DNA from: Neorhizobium petrolearium
GTDB taxonomy: Bacteria; Pseudomonadota; Alphaproteobacteria; Rhizobiales; Rhizobiaceae
Assembly: GCF_017873175.1 (NCBI RefSeq)
Contig: NZ_JAGGJW010000007.1
Location: forward strand, 62,001-126,000
Direction: 5' to 3'
Length of the DNA: 64,000 bases
Within the stretch, counting starts at the first letter, position 1. The number at the start of each line of letters is the position of its first letter. The notes under the pieces were generated by a model. The model saw only the letters and a list, made by a program, of their open reading frames with translations, ran no database searches and was not told the origin of the DNA. The position numbers and the translations under genes were made by a program. Positions 26,848-35,756 of this stretch are shown here, in pieces.

Positions 26848-26865
26848 CCGTCCGAAATCGGACGG
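26848..26865 (-). promoter_or_regulatory. candidate late operator, copy 2 (perfect palindrome)
   Basis: CCGTCCGAAATCGGACGG on the plus strand: perfect 8-base arms around AA. It lies 36 bases before the ATG of the protease gene and after the end of the G-like gene, in the 229-base gap 26813-27041. The rest of that gap shows nothing coding. In Mu the PI late promoter is at this same place. Confidence 0.82.
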
Positions 26866-27041
26866 TCACAGAACCAATTTGAGGGGGAGGGGCTGGTTGT
26901 GACCATAAACGCGGACGTGAGCGGGAGCAACCATGTCCGTCTTCAATTTTGAAGGGGTTTTGAAGCCCGCGGGCGCGCATTCCGGGTCTCGCCCGTGGGT
27001 CGGGGCGTCGGAACGTTTCCACAGCGCTCCTGAGGCGAATT

Positions 27042-27554
27042 TCATGGGGTTGGCTTTTGATGCTCCACCGCGTCGGCGAAATGGTCGAGGACGATGCCGA
27101 GGATCTCCTCGATGTCGTGTCCATTCGTACCGAGGAACTGGCGCCTCGGGATGGTGACGGATTTCACATGAAAGGTTTGGCCGCCCATCGAGAAGACGAG
27201 GGCGGCCGCGTTCTTCGGAACGATCGTGCCGCCCTCGTTGTGTATCCGCGCATAGACCTCGTTGGAGCCCCACTCGACGCCGCTATCCTCGACGAGCTGC
27301 CAGACGATCTGCGAGAGCGCACGCGTTTCGCCGCGAAGTTTGCCGGGGCCTTTCTTCGTCTTGGCATAGAGCGGGTTGAGGTCTGGCCAGGGATTGCCCT
27401 CAGGATCTGTCTCTGAAAGGAAACGGGCTCGGGTAGACTTGGCGCCGTATTCGCCGATGTTCTTTAGTGCCGGCGTCACATCGCCGGCGGCGTCATAAAG
27501 GCGGGCAAGCGCGGCGTCGACGTCTATGCTGTCGAGTGTGATGGATGCTGCCAC
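27042..27554 (-). CDS. virion morphogenesis protein (Mu gpG-like)
   Basis: 170 residues from a GTG at 27554 (gagaga upstream). SIDVDAALARLYDAAGDVTP, LKNIGEYGAKSTRARF, WPDLNPLYAKTKKGPGKLRG and IPRRQFLG are the standard gpG pattern. In Mu the protein takes part in tail completion and head joining. It is followed by the late operator copy 2. Confidence 0.88.
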   Translation of the reverse strand: MAASITLDSIDVDAALARLYDAAGDVTPALKNIGEYGAKSTRARFLSETDPEGNPWPDLNPLYAKTKKGPGKLRGETRALSQIVWQLVEDSGVEWGSNEVYARIHNEGGTIVPKNAAALVFSMGGQTFHVKSVTIPRRQFLGTNGHDIEEILGIVLDHFADAVEHQKPTP

Positions 27555-27697
27555 AATGGTCTCTCCGTTGCCGCGTCAAGTGCGCGGTGTTATATTGCGT
27601 CTGTCACCGGTCGAGGCCCGTTCGCCCTCCGTAGGCCAGTGACATGGGCGCGTCGAACGGAGACGCGCCTTTGTCATTTTCGGAGTGAACTCTAGGC

Positions 27698-28144
27698 TCA
27701 TTCGGCATTCTGCGATGTTTGATGCCGCTTGGGCCGAACTCGGCCGAACTCATCGCGCACCGTGACGCGTCTACCCGGTGTGCCAAGATATTCATCGGTC
27801 GAACTACGCCCATTGTGATCTACGACCGTCACAACAAAGCGGCAGCCGTGCCTGTCGACTGAGTAGCGTGCGGTCAATACGCGGAACGCGTCAGCTCTCA
27901 CTCCATGTCGTTGACAGAGGTCATCCAACGCCTGCGCGTAAAGATCGATGGCTCGGGCCAGTGAAGCCGAGGGCTGCGCACCAGATGAAGTCCCAGCGAT
28001 GAAGTCGACCAATATGTAATCTTCAGGGCTTTTTGCTGACTCGCCAAACACATCGGTCTCATAGACGCCGATCATCAACCCGATCCCGCTCGCGAGCGAG
28101 TCGGCGATGTTATGCCCGATAGATTTCAATTTGCCGAACTTCAT
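27698..28144 (-). CDS. unknown cargo gene between the F-like and G-like genes
   Basis: 148 residues. The sequence begins MKFGKLKSIGHNIADSLASG and includes AIDLYAQALDDLCQRHGVRA and YSVDRHGCRFVVTVVDHNG. No family or phage virion pattern is recognised. It breaks the tight packing of the head operon: a 143-base gap follows it and a 94-base gap precedes it, and it has a poor ribosome site. It looks like an added (moron-type) gene. Confidence 0.6.
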   Translation of the reverse strand: MKFGKLKSIGHNIADSLASGIGLMIGVYETDVFGESAKSPEDYILVDFIAGTSSGAQPSASLARAIDLYAQALDDLCQRHGVRADAFRVLTARYSVDRHGCRFVVTVVDHNGRSSTDEYLGTPGRRVTVRDEFGRVRPKRHQTSQNAE

Positions 28145-28238
28145 TTTACCAACTTAACCGCATCAGGCTCGCAGGCAAAGGGCACTCCGATCCGGTGTGA
28201 ACGGCACTGCGCTCGAACCAGGTGGTTTGAATTTCCCC

Positions 28239-29483
28239 TCAATTCGCATCACGTTGATAGAGCAATGCCCCGCGCCGAAACTTCTCCAGGTAGTTTTCCG
28301 TCGTGTCGAAGCCGGTGATCGCCGTCCAGCCTTTCGATGTCCATTCGAAGCGGATGAACAGACTGCGGCCGCCGGCAAGCGTGACGCGCTTCAGATAGGC
28401 CCTGCGCAATACCACGCCGCTCTTCACCTGCGCCCAGTCCGCCCAGATCTCGTCGGGCGCAATGATCGTGTTCGCCAGCAGTCGTGCATATTGGCCGCGG
28501 CCACGCTTGCCGCTCTTTAGGCCGATCACAGTGCCCTCGGCCGTGCGCTGCTCGAACAGCGCCTGGCTGACAGAGATGATCCCGCCGGAAACGTCGCGGA
28601 AATAGCCGTAGCCGCCGGGCTTGACGTCGAATGGCTTGAGGAAGGCCTCGACATATTGCTCCGACCTCAGCTCTTCTGAGAGAAGGTCGCTCGCCCTGGC
28701 GCGCGTCGCCGGCGGCATGGGCGGCAGATCCGCAACGGCCGGCATGTCGCCGAAGGCCGGCAATGGCTTGCGCAGCTCGGCCGGCACGATGCCGTGCATC
28801 CATTCGTGTCCGACGTTGTACTCCCACCCGCGATCGATCCCCGGAATGCGGATCTCGGCCTGACCAGTGCGAGGGTCAGTGTCCTCATAGGGCTTGAGGT
28901 CGGGCGTCGGATCGGGACCGGACTTGCCAAGCGCCCGCATCTCGCGTTCGGAAAGGGCTTCGACGTCGCAGCCGCAGCCCCAGCCGTTCGGCGGATAGAT
29001 GCGCAGCCATACCGGATCGTCGGCCCGCCAAACCCTGCCGTTCCAGGACAGGTGCAGAAGCCGCGGGTGCTCCGCGCCGGAATGGATATATTGCCAGTAC
29101 GGGCGATATTTCAGGACGTCGGGATCGGTCAGCTGCGCGTAGCGGCCGGCCATGTAGCTGGTCCGCATGTTGGTCGTGTAGACGATCCTGGCCCGCCAGG
29201 CGCGCCGCTCTTCCTCGGTCTTGCCGTGCGAAAAATGCTTCCAGCCCGTGCGCTCGACGATGGCGTTAAAGTCGCTTTGAAACTCCTTGAAACCGGTTCC
29301 GTCACGGCGGGCCTTCTCGATCGCGGCCCGGAAATCGGCAAGCATGTCCTCGCGGGTAACACCGGCAACCGAGAAGGCGCGCACATGCGCGGCATGCTTC
29401 AGATCGTCCCAGCGCCTGGTCGGCAGGTTCACCTTGCCGGCAAGGAAATCGATCGCCTCCTGGAATGGCAGTCCGTCAGCCAT
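28239..29483 (-). CDS. head morphogenesis protein (Mu F / SPP1 gp7-like) with a C-terminal PBECR-type nuclease domain
   Basis: 414 residues from the ATG at 29483, overlapping the portal gene end. Residues 1-210 hold the gp7/F domain (RIVYTTNMRTSYMAGRYAQL, HPRLLHLSWNGRVWRADDP, YPPNGWGCGCDVEALSE). The last 120 residues (YFRDVSGGIISVSQALFEQ, LLANTIIAPDEIWADWAQV, SLFIRFEWTSKGWTAITGF) resemble the PBECR2 fold, a barnase/EndoU/colicin-type ribonuclease domain that is known from phage head proteins. It may be an injected effector or a structural leftover. No active-site claim is made. Confidence 0.82.
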   Translation of the reverse strand: MADGLPFQEAIDFLAGKVNLPTRRWDDLKHAAHVRAFSVAGVTREDMLADFRAAIEKARRDGTGFKEFQSDFNAIVERTGWKHFSHGKTEEERRAWRARIVYTTNMRTSYMAGRYAQLTDPDVLKYRPYWQYIHSGAEHPRLLHLSWNGRVWRADDPVWLRIYPPNGWGCGCDVEALSEREMRALGKSGPDPTPDLKPYEDTDPRTGQAEIRIPGIDRGWEYNVGHEWMHGIVPAELRKPLPAFGDMPAVADLPPMPPATRARASDLLSEELRSEQYVEAFLKPFDVKPGGYGYFRDVSGGIISVSQALFEQRTAEGTVIGLKSGKRGRGQYARLLANTIIAPDEIWADWAQVKSGVVLRRAYLKRVTLAGGRSLFIRFEWTSKGWTAITGFDTTENYLEKFRRGALLYQRDAN

Positions 29484-30966
29484 TGGCGCCCACGCTGTCA
29501 TGGCCTTCGAGGCGGGCAAGGGTGATGCCCTGCTCGAAGATGCCGGCGAGGTCGTCGATCGCCAACTTCGCCGACAGGCCCGTGAGCCGGCGGATCAGAT
29601 CGTCATAGTCGCGCGCCTCGGTGAATTCGGTGCGGATCTGCTCGATCATGGCGTCGATCGCCGGCTGCGCGAAACCTTCAAGCTGGTCGGAGAGATGCTT
29701 GACCGTCTCGGCATTCTTGTCGGCGGCCGTCGCAGGCGGATCGGCAAAGTCGAGATTGGCGGTCGCGGCCGGAGCGCCTGGCTGCGTTTCTTCCTCGGGC
29801 GCCTCAGGCTCCTTTTCCACCCAATCGCCGCCATAGGTCTCGTTGATGTAGTCGACGCTCTTCGGCTTGTAGCCCATGCCGTGGATCGTCTCGTCGCGCT
29901 TAACTTTCTGGTCGAGATCCTCGGCCTCGGAGAAGTCACGCCAGACGTCCGGCAGACCAGCGCCCGGATAATTCAGCTCGACGATCCAGCGGACCAGCGT
30001 GTTCTTGATCGTGGAACTGATCAGGTCCGAGGCCGCTTTTGCGATCGCGATGCGGATCTCGTTATGGATTTCGCCAAGCGATCGGGCGCCGCGTTCGCCG
30101 GAATTGGTGGTCAGCGTTTCGCCGGACACAGCCTCGCTCATCAGTTCGTCCAGGTAGCGGGCAAGCTTCTCGTAGATCTCGCCACCACCACCGTTCGCCG
30201 CTTCGAGCAGATCAGCCTCAACGCTTTTGGGGATGACGAGGCCGGTGTCATTGGCCATTTGCCGCAGCACACCGACCAGTTCCTCCTGGCGCTTCTTGTC
30301 GTAGGCACCATCATAGGAAAGGACGGTCGTCGGCGTGGCGTGCTTTTCCGAGCCACGCAGCCAATGCGCCAGCACCTGGCGCTTGAACCAGGCGGGCCAG
30401 AACAGGACCGAGCCAAGACCGACGCCATAGGGATCGTCGTCGTCATCGTCGATCGAATGACGGTGAACGATGAATTTTCGATCGGGAACCGGCTCGCCGT
30501 CGATCGTGTTCGAGCGGGTGAGAAGCCGCAGCTCGCCCTCGACGGTGAAGCGGAAGCGACGCTGCTTCTTGACCTTGACGGCCACGGCCTCCCAGCCAAG
30601 GGCCGTTGATGACCACAACACCTCGGCGACCGCGAAGCCCTTCAGGACGGCCCCGAGCAAGCCCTTGGTGAGCCGATCGAAGTTGATCGCCTTCAACTGG
30701 CGCTCGACTTCGGCGGCGGCCTTCTTGTCGAGACGGCTTTCAGATGCCGGCTGCACCAACCATTCGCGCGAGACGACCTCCAGCTTGAGCTTCTGCAGGA
30801 TCGCGAAGGCATGCGGATCACGGCGAATCTCATCGTAGATTTTGATCGCCGAGGCACCTCCACGAGAAGCAAGCACGTCGTCGGTTGGCTGAAGCAAGCC
30901 GGTGAAGTTTGGGACGTAAGGGTCGCTGGAGGTGGTTGCGATTTCGGGAAGGGGCGGGGTGGCCAT
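29476..30966 (-). CDS. portal protein (DUF935, Mu gp29-like)
   Basis: 496 residues. YDEIRRDPHAFAILQKLKL, VSREWLVQPASES, LSYDGAYDKKRQEELVGVLR and a C-terminal acidic region match DUF935-type portals of transposable phages. The portal forms the ring at one head vertex through which DNA passes. It lies directly after the terminase with a 1-base gap, and its C-terminus is linked to the F-like gene by an 8-base overlap. Confidence 0.92.
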   Translation of the reverse strand: MATPPLPEIATTSSDPYVPNFTGLLQPTDDVLASRGGASAIKIYDEIRRDPHAFAILQKLKLEVVSREWLVQPASESRLDKKAAAEVERQLKAINFDRLTKGLLGAVLKGFAVAEVLWSSTALGWEAVAVKVKKQRRFRFTVEGELRLLTRSNTIDGEPVPDRKFIVHRHSIDDDDDDPYGVGLGSVLFWPAWFKRQVLAHWLRGSEKHATPTTVLSYDGAYDKKRQEELVGVLRQMANDTGLVIPKSVEADLLEAANGGGGEIYEKLARYLDELMSEAVSGETLTTNSGERGARSLGEIHNEIRIAIAKAASDLISSTIKNTLVRWIVELNYPGAGLPDVWRDFSEAEDLDQKVKRDETIHGMGYKPKSVDYINETYGGDWVEKEPEAPEEETQPGAPAATANLDFADPPATAADKNAETVKHLSDQLEGFAQPAIDAMIEQIRTEFTEARDYDDLIRRLTGLSAKLAIDDLAGIFEQGITLARLEGHDSVGANG

Positions 30967-30967
30967 C

Positions 30968-32632
30968 TTACATCCTCAGAAAGCTGGAAAGATCAGAGCG
31001 GGCTTCGACCCCGCCGAAGTTGCCGCCGAACTCTTCCGCGACGCGGCTGCTCGATCGCGGCGTGCCTGTCGTGCCGGCGCCGACTTCGCCTGTGTCCTGT
31101 TCGCTGGCAAAAACTGCCAAGGCGCCGGCTATCGCCGAGTCACCGTGGCGCTCGAAACCATCCGCACCCATGGAGCGGGCATCGTCGGGCACTTTGGCGA
31201 TGCCTTTGACCATCTTGAGCGCCCGATAGTCGGTAAGGACATCGTCATCGAGCGGAAGCTCGAATGAGCCGTCTTCAAAGCCGGCTTTAAGCTTCGGCAT
31301 ATTGAGCAGGTACCAGGTCGGGTTGAGTTTGATCTCGCTGATCAGCGAAACACCGAATTCCTGTCGGCAGACCTCCGCCAGGAAGGCACCGTTGCCGGTC
31401 GCGTCGAATGCGCCGTGACAGAAACGTGGTAGATGTTTGATGATGAAGAAGACGATCTGCTTCTGGCTCTCGAAGGGTACGTCTCGCAGCTCCAGCAGGA
31501 AAGGCGTGGCAAGGGACAGGTCGGAGCGGATTTGTAGTGGGTGGATGACCGAAAGGTCGCCCGAGCGGCCGAAATCCTGGCCGAGGCAAGACCGCAACGT
31601 CGGATCGAGCGCCTTCAGGAGGGGAAGGAGCTTTTCCTGACAGAACTCTTCTATCTCCGCGTCCCGCAGTTCGGCAGGCCAATCAACGAAACCGGGCGGC
31701 GCTATCCAGCGGATGACGGGAATATCCTTATGCATGCGCGCGACGATCAATGTCCGCGGCAGATACGCGCCGCCGCCCTGGGAGGGTATGCAGCGCAGCT
31801 CCTCGTCGGCGCCGGCGCCATAGGACTTGTAGATATCGGCGCGCCATGCGGCTTCGCCTTCCGGCGTCCAGGTCTCACCGGTTTTCAGGCAGACGCGCTG
31901 ATAAAGACCGTACTCCAGTGCATCGTCGAAGGTGACGCGAACAACCTTGCCCGGCCGTTTGCCGCCCCGGATCTCCTGGATCAGCTCGTTGAACGGATTA
32001 TCGACGCCGTTATGGGTGGAGATGACCAGCACCTTGCCGCCCCAGATCAGCAGCGCCATGGCCGCCTTCAGCAGTTCGGCCGGATCGTCATGGAAAGCGT
32101 ACTCGTCGATGATTACATAGCCCTGGCGGCCGCGTAGCGAACGCGGCTTCGAGGATAGCGCGACGACTTCGAAGCCGCTGGCAAACGTGATGCGGAACGC
32201 CTTGATGGCCTTTTCCGCACCTTTCTCGCCTTCCTCGATGAACAGGAACTCGGCAACTTCAGAGCATGCCGGCATGAATGCCTTGGCCCACATCGCGCAG
32301 CAGTCGATGAACTCCCGCGCCATATCGAAATTGTAGCCGATATAAAGGACGTCCATGCCGCCTTCGGTGCGGGCGGATCCAGCCGTCAGGACCGCGTCGG
32401 CGCCGACGCCCCAGGTGGCACCGACGCGCCGGCTCTTGTCGGTGACGACCAGGCGATACATCGCGGTCGCCGCGAGCAGTTCCTTCTGATGCTCCAGGAG
32501 GACGTCCGGCAGTTCCTTGCCTTCCAGCTCCGGCGGGAGTGAAAGCTGCATCACACGACGGTGGCGCGCCCAATCCTCCTCGGTGACGAGCTGGCTGGTG
32601 TCGATCTCGGCAGGATTGACGTGCAGGCTCAT
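30968..32632 (-). CDS. terminase large subunit (Mu gp28-like)
   Basis: 554 residues. The ATPase half has the Walker A-like DKSRRVGATWG (about residue 63) and Walker B GYVIIDEYAF. The nuclease half has the acidic motifs LGQDFGRSGD and FDATGNG. It packages DNA into the prohead by headful from integrated copies, the Mu mode. It starts within the stop codon of the DUF3486 gene. Length is as in the family. Confidence 0.93.
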   Translation of the reverse strand: MSLHVNPAEIDTSQLVTEEDWARHRRVMQLSLPPELEGKELPDVLLEHQKELLAATAMYRLVVTDKSRRVGATWGVGADAVLTAGSARTEGGMDVLYIGYNFDMAREFIDCCAMWAKAFMPACSEVAEFLFIEEGEKGAEKAIKAFRITFASGFEVVALSSKPRSLRGRQGYVIIDEYAFHDDPAELLKAAMALLIWGGKVLVISTHNGVDNPFNELIQEIRGGKRPGKVVRVTFDDALEYGLYQRVCLKTGETWTPEGEAAWRADIYKSYGAGADEELRCIPSQGGGAYLPRTLIVARMHKDIPVIRWIAPPGFVDWPAELRDAEIEEFCQEKLLPLLKALDPTLRSCLGQDFGRSGDLSVIHPLQIRSDLSLATPFLLELRDVPFESQKQIVFFIIKHLPRFCHGAFDATGNGAFLAEVCRQEFGVSLISEIKLNPTWYLLNMPKLKAGFEDGSFELPLDDDVLTDYRALKMVKGIAKVPDDARSMGADGFERHGDSAIAGALAVFASEQDTGEVGAGTTGTPRSSSRVAEEFGGNFGGVEARSDLSSFLRM

Positions 32633-33219
32633 CAGCTACGCACTCCGAGGATCTGCGCTTTGATCTCGGCGACGGTCTGCCGGGTGAGGCCTTTTGCTGT
32701 GGCGACAGTCTCGACCGCGCTTTCGACCTTTTCGGCGAATTCCTTCTCGACCTTCTGGCGGCGCGATGTAGAGACGCCTTGGGCCTGTGTCGCAGCCCGC
32801 AGCGCGTTTGCAAGGGACATCGCATCTTTGGGCACGAAGCCCGCTTCGCCGGCATTCGTGACTAGCTCGAACACCAATGTCTTAATGGCTTCGGCGGCGA
32901 TCAGTGTGAGGTTGTCGGAATCACCGGCATCGAATTTCGCGGCAAGGGTCGAGGCGATCTCGCGGGTCTGGTTGAGCCGCTGGGTGAGCGTGGCAAGCTT
33001 GATCGAATAACGATTGAAGGCGGAAAAAGACGGTATCGCGAATTCCAGCTCGCCGCGATATTCTCGCTGAAGCGCTTCAAGCTTCGCATAAAACTCCTCG
33101 TATATTTCCGTCTGGGTTCGCTCGCGCTTCTGCAACTCAGCCGCAGCCCAATCGACGACATGGGCGCAGGCTTCCGGAAGAAGTTCGATGCCATTCAGGC
33201 GTCCGCGACCCTTCGCCAT
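32632..33219 (-). CDS. DUF3486 protein (Mu gp27-like, probable small terminase)
   Basis: 195 residues. MAKGRGRLNGIELLPEACAH and ERTQTEIYEEFYAKLEAL are the DUF3486 signature, followed by a helical body (AFNRYSIKLATLTQRLNQTR). In Mu-like phages this gene sits just before the large terminase subunit and is thought to be its small partner that recognises the pac region. Confidence 0.88.
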   Translation of the reverse strand: MAKGRGRLNGIELLPEACAHVVDWAAAELQKRERTQTEIYEEFYAKLEALQREYRGELEFAIPSFSAFNRYSIKLATLTQRLNQTREIASTLAAKFDAGDSDNLTLIAAEAIKTLVFELVTNAGEAGFVPKDAMSLANALRAATQAQGVSTSRRQKVEKEFAEKVESAVETVATAKGLTRQTVAEIKAQILGVRS

Positions 33220-33220
33220 T

Positions 33221-33535
33221 CTAGTTCTCCGGCTCGGAGGGGCGCGTCACGCCTTCAATGGCGATGTCGCGGTCAAGATGCCGGCGCCCGACTTTGGTCA
33301 GGGTGGCAATCTTCACAGAGCCGGCGCTGGTGAGGTTCACGGCCTCACGGCGTTCCAGATATTCCATCTGCTCGTGGATCCAGACGCGCTCCTCGCGGAT
33401 CGTGAAGATGGCAAGGATTTCCTCGATCATGCTGCTGTCGAGCGTACCGTTCGTCTGTTCGGCAAGCGCCTTTAGGATGATGAGGCGGGCGCGTTCGCGG
33501 CGGACCTTGGCCCAATCGATACCGAGATTGCTCAT
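33221..33535 (-). CDS. winged-helix prophage protein (VpaChn25_0724 type)
   Basis: 104 residues. RLIILKALAEQTNGTLDSSM, IREERVWIHEQMEYLERREA and KIATLTKVGRRHLDRDIAIE form a winged-helix domain. It is the ArsR-like small protein regularly found between DUF2730 and DUF3486 genes in Mu-like phages. Its role is unknown. Confidence 0.83.
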   Translation of the reverse strand: MSNLGIDWAKVRRERARLIILKALAEQTNGTLDSSMIEEILAIFTIREERVWIHEQMEYLERREAVNLTSAGSVKIATLTKVGRRHLDRDIAIEGVTRPSEPEN

Positions 33536-33864
33536 GACTTCCTCACCTGTTCGCGCAAAAGGTCGGCCAACAGTTCGCCATTCGCTCGGATCGGCTTAAG
33601 GCTCTCCGTCAGAACGGCGATCTCCTTTGACAGCTCGGCCATGTTCATCTCGATCCGGTGCTGGGATTCCTGTGTCGGCAGATGTTCCATTTCGCCTTCG
33701 ATCCCGCCGATCCGCTTTTCATGGTCGGCGATCGAGGTCTCGGCCTTGTCGATCCGGGCAACGAGAGACTTTTCCCCGGACGAGAAGAAATTCTTGCCGT
33801 GCCCGAGCAGTGCAATGATCGAGAGGGCAAGCGTCAGGTACTGCAAGATTTCTGCAAGGCTCAT
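33532..33864 (-). CDS. DUF2730 membrane-anchored coiled-coil protein (Mu gp25-like)
   Basis: 110 residues from the ATG at 33864. One membrane helix (LQYLTLALSIIALLGHGK) is followed by a coiled coil (SLVARIDKAETSIADHEKR and on to LTESLKPIR). Its stop overlaps the start of the next gene (ATGA). It lies in the lysis-to-head junction as in Mu. Confidence 0.82.
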   Translation of the reverse strand: MSLAEILQYLTLALSIIALLGHGKNFFSSGEKSLVARIDKAETSIADHEKRIGGIEGEMEHLPTQESQHRIEMNMAELSKEIAVLTESLKPIRANGELLADLLREQVRKS

Positions 33865-34085
33865 CGGTGAAACTTTTCCTGCTCCAAGAAGGTCTGGCAT
33901 TCGATGCAGCGGCGGGCGAACGGCGCTGCCGCCCGGCGCTCTTCCGGAATCGGAAAGCCGCAGCTGGTGCAATTCGCCGCGCCTTCCGTCGCGACGGCCG
34001 CTATCGCCTGGGCAATCATCGCATCGCGCTCCTGGCTTTCGCGCAGTGCGGCCAGATCGAGGCTGGCATTGCTCCCGAAATTCAT
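33861..34085 (-). CDS. small DksA/TraR-type zinc finger protein
   Basis: 74 residues from the ATG at 34085. A short helical arm (LAALRESQERDAMIAQAIAA) is followed by the four-cysteine finger CTSCGFPIPEE...RRCIECQ. This is the phage TraR/DksA type, which can bind RNA polymerase through its secondary channel in known cases. Regular in Mu-like phages between lysis and head genes. Confidence 0.85.
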   Translation of the reverse strand: MNFGSNASLDLAALRESQERDAMIAQAIAAVATEGAANCTSCGFPIPEERRAAAPFARRCIECQTFLEQEKFHR

Positions 34086-34357
34086 GGGGCACCGCCAATC
34101 GCCTTGACGGCCGCGGCTCGGCGTTGCTCGCATACGCGCAGCGCACTCCGATCGGCGCCCCAAAGGGTGGTCGCCTCAGCGGCCGAGATCGCTCGGTCCG
34201 GCAACGCGGTGGGGTCGGCACAAGGCTTTTCGGCCTCCGCCGGAACCGTCTTTTTCGCATCGATCAACATCACGGTCGGCTTCTCCTCAACGACGGTTGA
34301 GGAGGCGCACCCGGCCAATGTCGAGGCCATTGCGATCGCCATCAGGCAAAGCCGCAT
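34082..34357 (-). CDS. Rz1-like outer membrane lipoprotein (o-spanin)
   Basis: 91 residues. MRLCLMAIAMASTLAGCASS is a lipoprotein signal with LAGC as the lipobox. The mature part is charged and short, ending AAAVKAIGGAP. Its first 71 bases lie inside the end of the Rz-like gene in another frame, the typical overlapping Rz/Rz1 pair that fuses the two membranes at lysis. Confidence 0.8.
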   Translation of the reverse strand: MRLCLMAIAMASTLAGCASSTVVEEKPTVMLIDAKKTVPAEAEKPCADPTALPDRAISAAEATTLWGADRSALRVCEQRRAAAVKAIGGAP

Positions 34358-34676
34358 TTGCTTTCTCCAGATCCTCTTGGGCTTGACGGGCATCCTCGCG
34401 TGCTGCCGCCAATTCGTTGTTGAGCCGCATCGCGGTATTGGCTTGGGCAGCTTCGGCCAGCGCCACTTTGACGTTCGCTTCGGCGATCTGGCCTTTCCAG
34501 TAGGTGTCCCGCTCGGTGACTGCTGCCTTGACCCGATCGACGATGATCTCGCCGAGCTTGTCGGCGGCACGGTATGCGAAATACGCAGCACCGAGAGCGA
34601 GTAGGGCGGCGACCGCAAAGACGATCCCGATCTTGATCAGCGGCGTGGCCGCCTTCGATAACCACCCCGAAATCAT
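34287..34676 (-). CDS. Rz-like inner membrane protein (i-spanin)
   Basis: 129 residues from the ATG at 34676. A single N-terminal membrane helix (IKIGIVFAVAALLALGAAYF) is followed by a long coiled coil (EANVKVALAEAAQANTAMRL, REDARQAQEDLEKANA). This is the i-spanin shape. It overlaps the lipoprotein gene at its 3' end and follows the holin-like gene. Confidence 0.8.
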   Translation of the reverse strand: MISGWLSKAATPLIKIGIVFAVAALLALGAAYFAYRAADKLGEIIVDRVKAAVTERDTYWKGQIAEANVKVALAEAAQANTAMRLNNELAAAREDARQAQEDLEKANAALPDGDRNGLDIGRVRLLNRR

Positions 34677-34960
34677 GGCGAGCCTTCCTCCGGCTGGTCG
34701 CGCGGCAGGTAAGGAGGAGGGGAAGGTGGGTCGAAGCTGCGATCGGTCATCGCCCTGAAATCCATCGCGCCGGAGAACCGATGGATGCCGAGCAACGCGG
34801 CAATCAGGACGATCATCGACGGGACGACGATATTGGCGAGCGCCACCGCCTGCTCGGAACCACGTACGCCGTGATAGACGATGGCGCCGATCGAACACCA
34901 GGCGAACAGAAAGGACAGCCAAAACGCTTGGCGGGTGAGCCTGTATCCGGGTTTGCGCAT
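34673..34960 (-). CDS. holin-like two-helix membrane protein
   Basis: 95 residues from the ATG at 34960. Two membrane helices: AFWLSFLFAWCSIGAIVYHG (about 12-31) and LANIVVPSMIVLIAALLGIH (about 41-60), with a proline-rich C-terminal tail (FDPPSPPPYLPRDQPEE). It lies between the endolysin and the spanins, where a holin is expected. Overlaps the Rz start by 4 bases. Confidence 0.75.
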   Translation of the reverse strand: MRKPGYRLTRQAFWLSFLFAWCSIGAIVYHGVRGSEQAVALANIVVPSMIVLIAALLGIHRFSGAMDFRAMTDRSFDPPSPPPYLPRDQPEEGSP

Positions 34961-34961
34961 A

Positions 34962-35693
34962 TCAGACCTCGTTTTTCGAGGTCGGCACGCCGGCGGCCGT
35001 AAGCTGTATCTTGCCACCCTTCGGAGGCTCGCCGGTTTTGGGCCAGCGGACAGCGGCCATGCGGTTCTTTTCGATGCGGGTGATCGATACGCTGTTCGAC
35101 TGATTGCCGCCCAGGATGTGGTAATGCGTCCGATCCTCGCCGACATAGAGGCCGACATGCCCGCCGCCGGGGCGCACGAAGGTCATGATCGCGCCGCGGA
35201 CCGGCGCGTCGAGCCGCTTGCCGAACTTACCCCATTCGAGCGCTCCCAGCGGGTTCTTGGGCAGCAACTCACGGGGCAGGGTGGTCGCGATGATGTTGCC
35301 GATGAAGAGGCCGCACCAGGGGATATCATCATCGGCATAGAAGGAGGCGATCCAACCGCCGAGCTTCTTCGCCCAGCTCATGATCGTGCTGTTCGACTTC
35401 GGGCCGACGATCTCCCTCAAGCCCATGAAGCGGCACGCCTCACGCATCCAGACGGGTTCTGCCGGGATCGGGACCTGCTTTTCGTAGATGGCAAGCGCGC
35501 CTGGCCGGACGCCGGGATCACGCCGCAACGCTGCGACCGTCGCCTCGTCGGCAACGCCGCTCACCGGCAGTTTTTCGGAGGCCTGAAAAAGGCGAAGCGC
35601 CTCGATCACGGCGCGGCCATGGACACCATCCATGGTGCCCGCATAACAGCCCCAGGCACGTAGCCGGCTGATCAGCCATTCTTCAAAGGTCAT
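34962..35693 (-). CDS. endolysin: peptidoglycan-binding domain plus NlpC/P60-type amidase (TIGR02594-like)
   Basis: 243 residues from the ATG at 35693; the frame above it covers the late operator and is not coding. Residues 1-60 are a PG_binding_1 domain (AVIEALRLFQASEKLPVSGV). The catalytic part has IPWCGLFIGN with the nucleophile Cys, and GGGHVGLYVG with the His, the TIGR02594/CHAP-like pattern. No signal peptide, so it depends on the holin. First gene of the lysis operon. Confidence 0.85.
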   Translation of the reverse strand: MTFEEWLISRLRAWGCYAGTMDGVHGRAVIEALRLFQASEKLPVSGVADEATVAALRRDPGVRPGALAIYEKQVPIPAEPVWMREACRFMGLREIVGPKSNSTIMSWAKKLGGWIASFYADDDIPWCGLFIGNIIATTLPRELLPKNPLGALEWGKFGKRLDAPVRGAIMTFVRPGGGHVGLYVGEDRTHYHILGGNQSNSVSITRIEKNRMAAVRWPKTGEPPKGGKIQLTAAGVPTSKNEV

Positions 35694-35756
35694 TAGCAAC
35701 CCCACAAATCGGTAACCGTCTGCGGGCACAGTGGCTCGTGCTGAGCGAGCCGGGCA

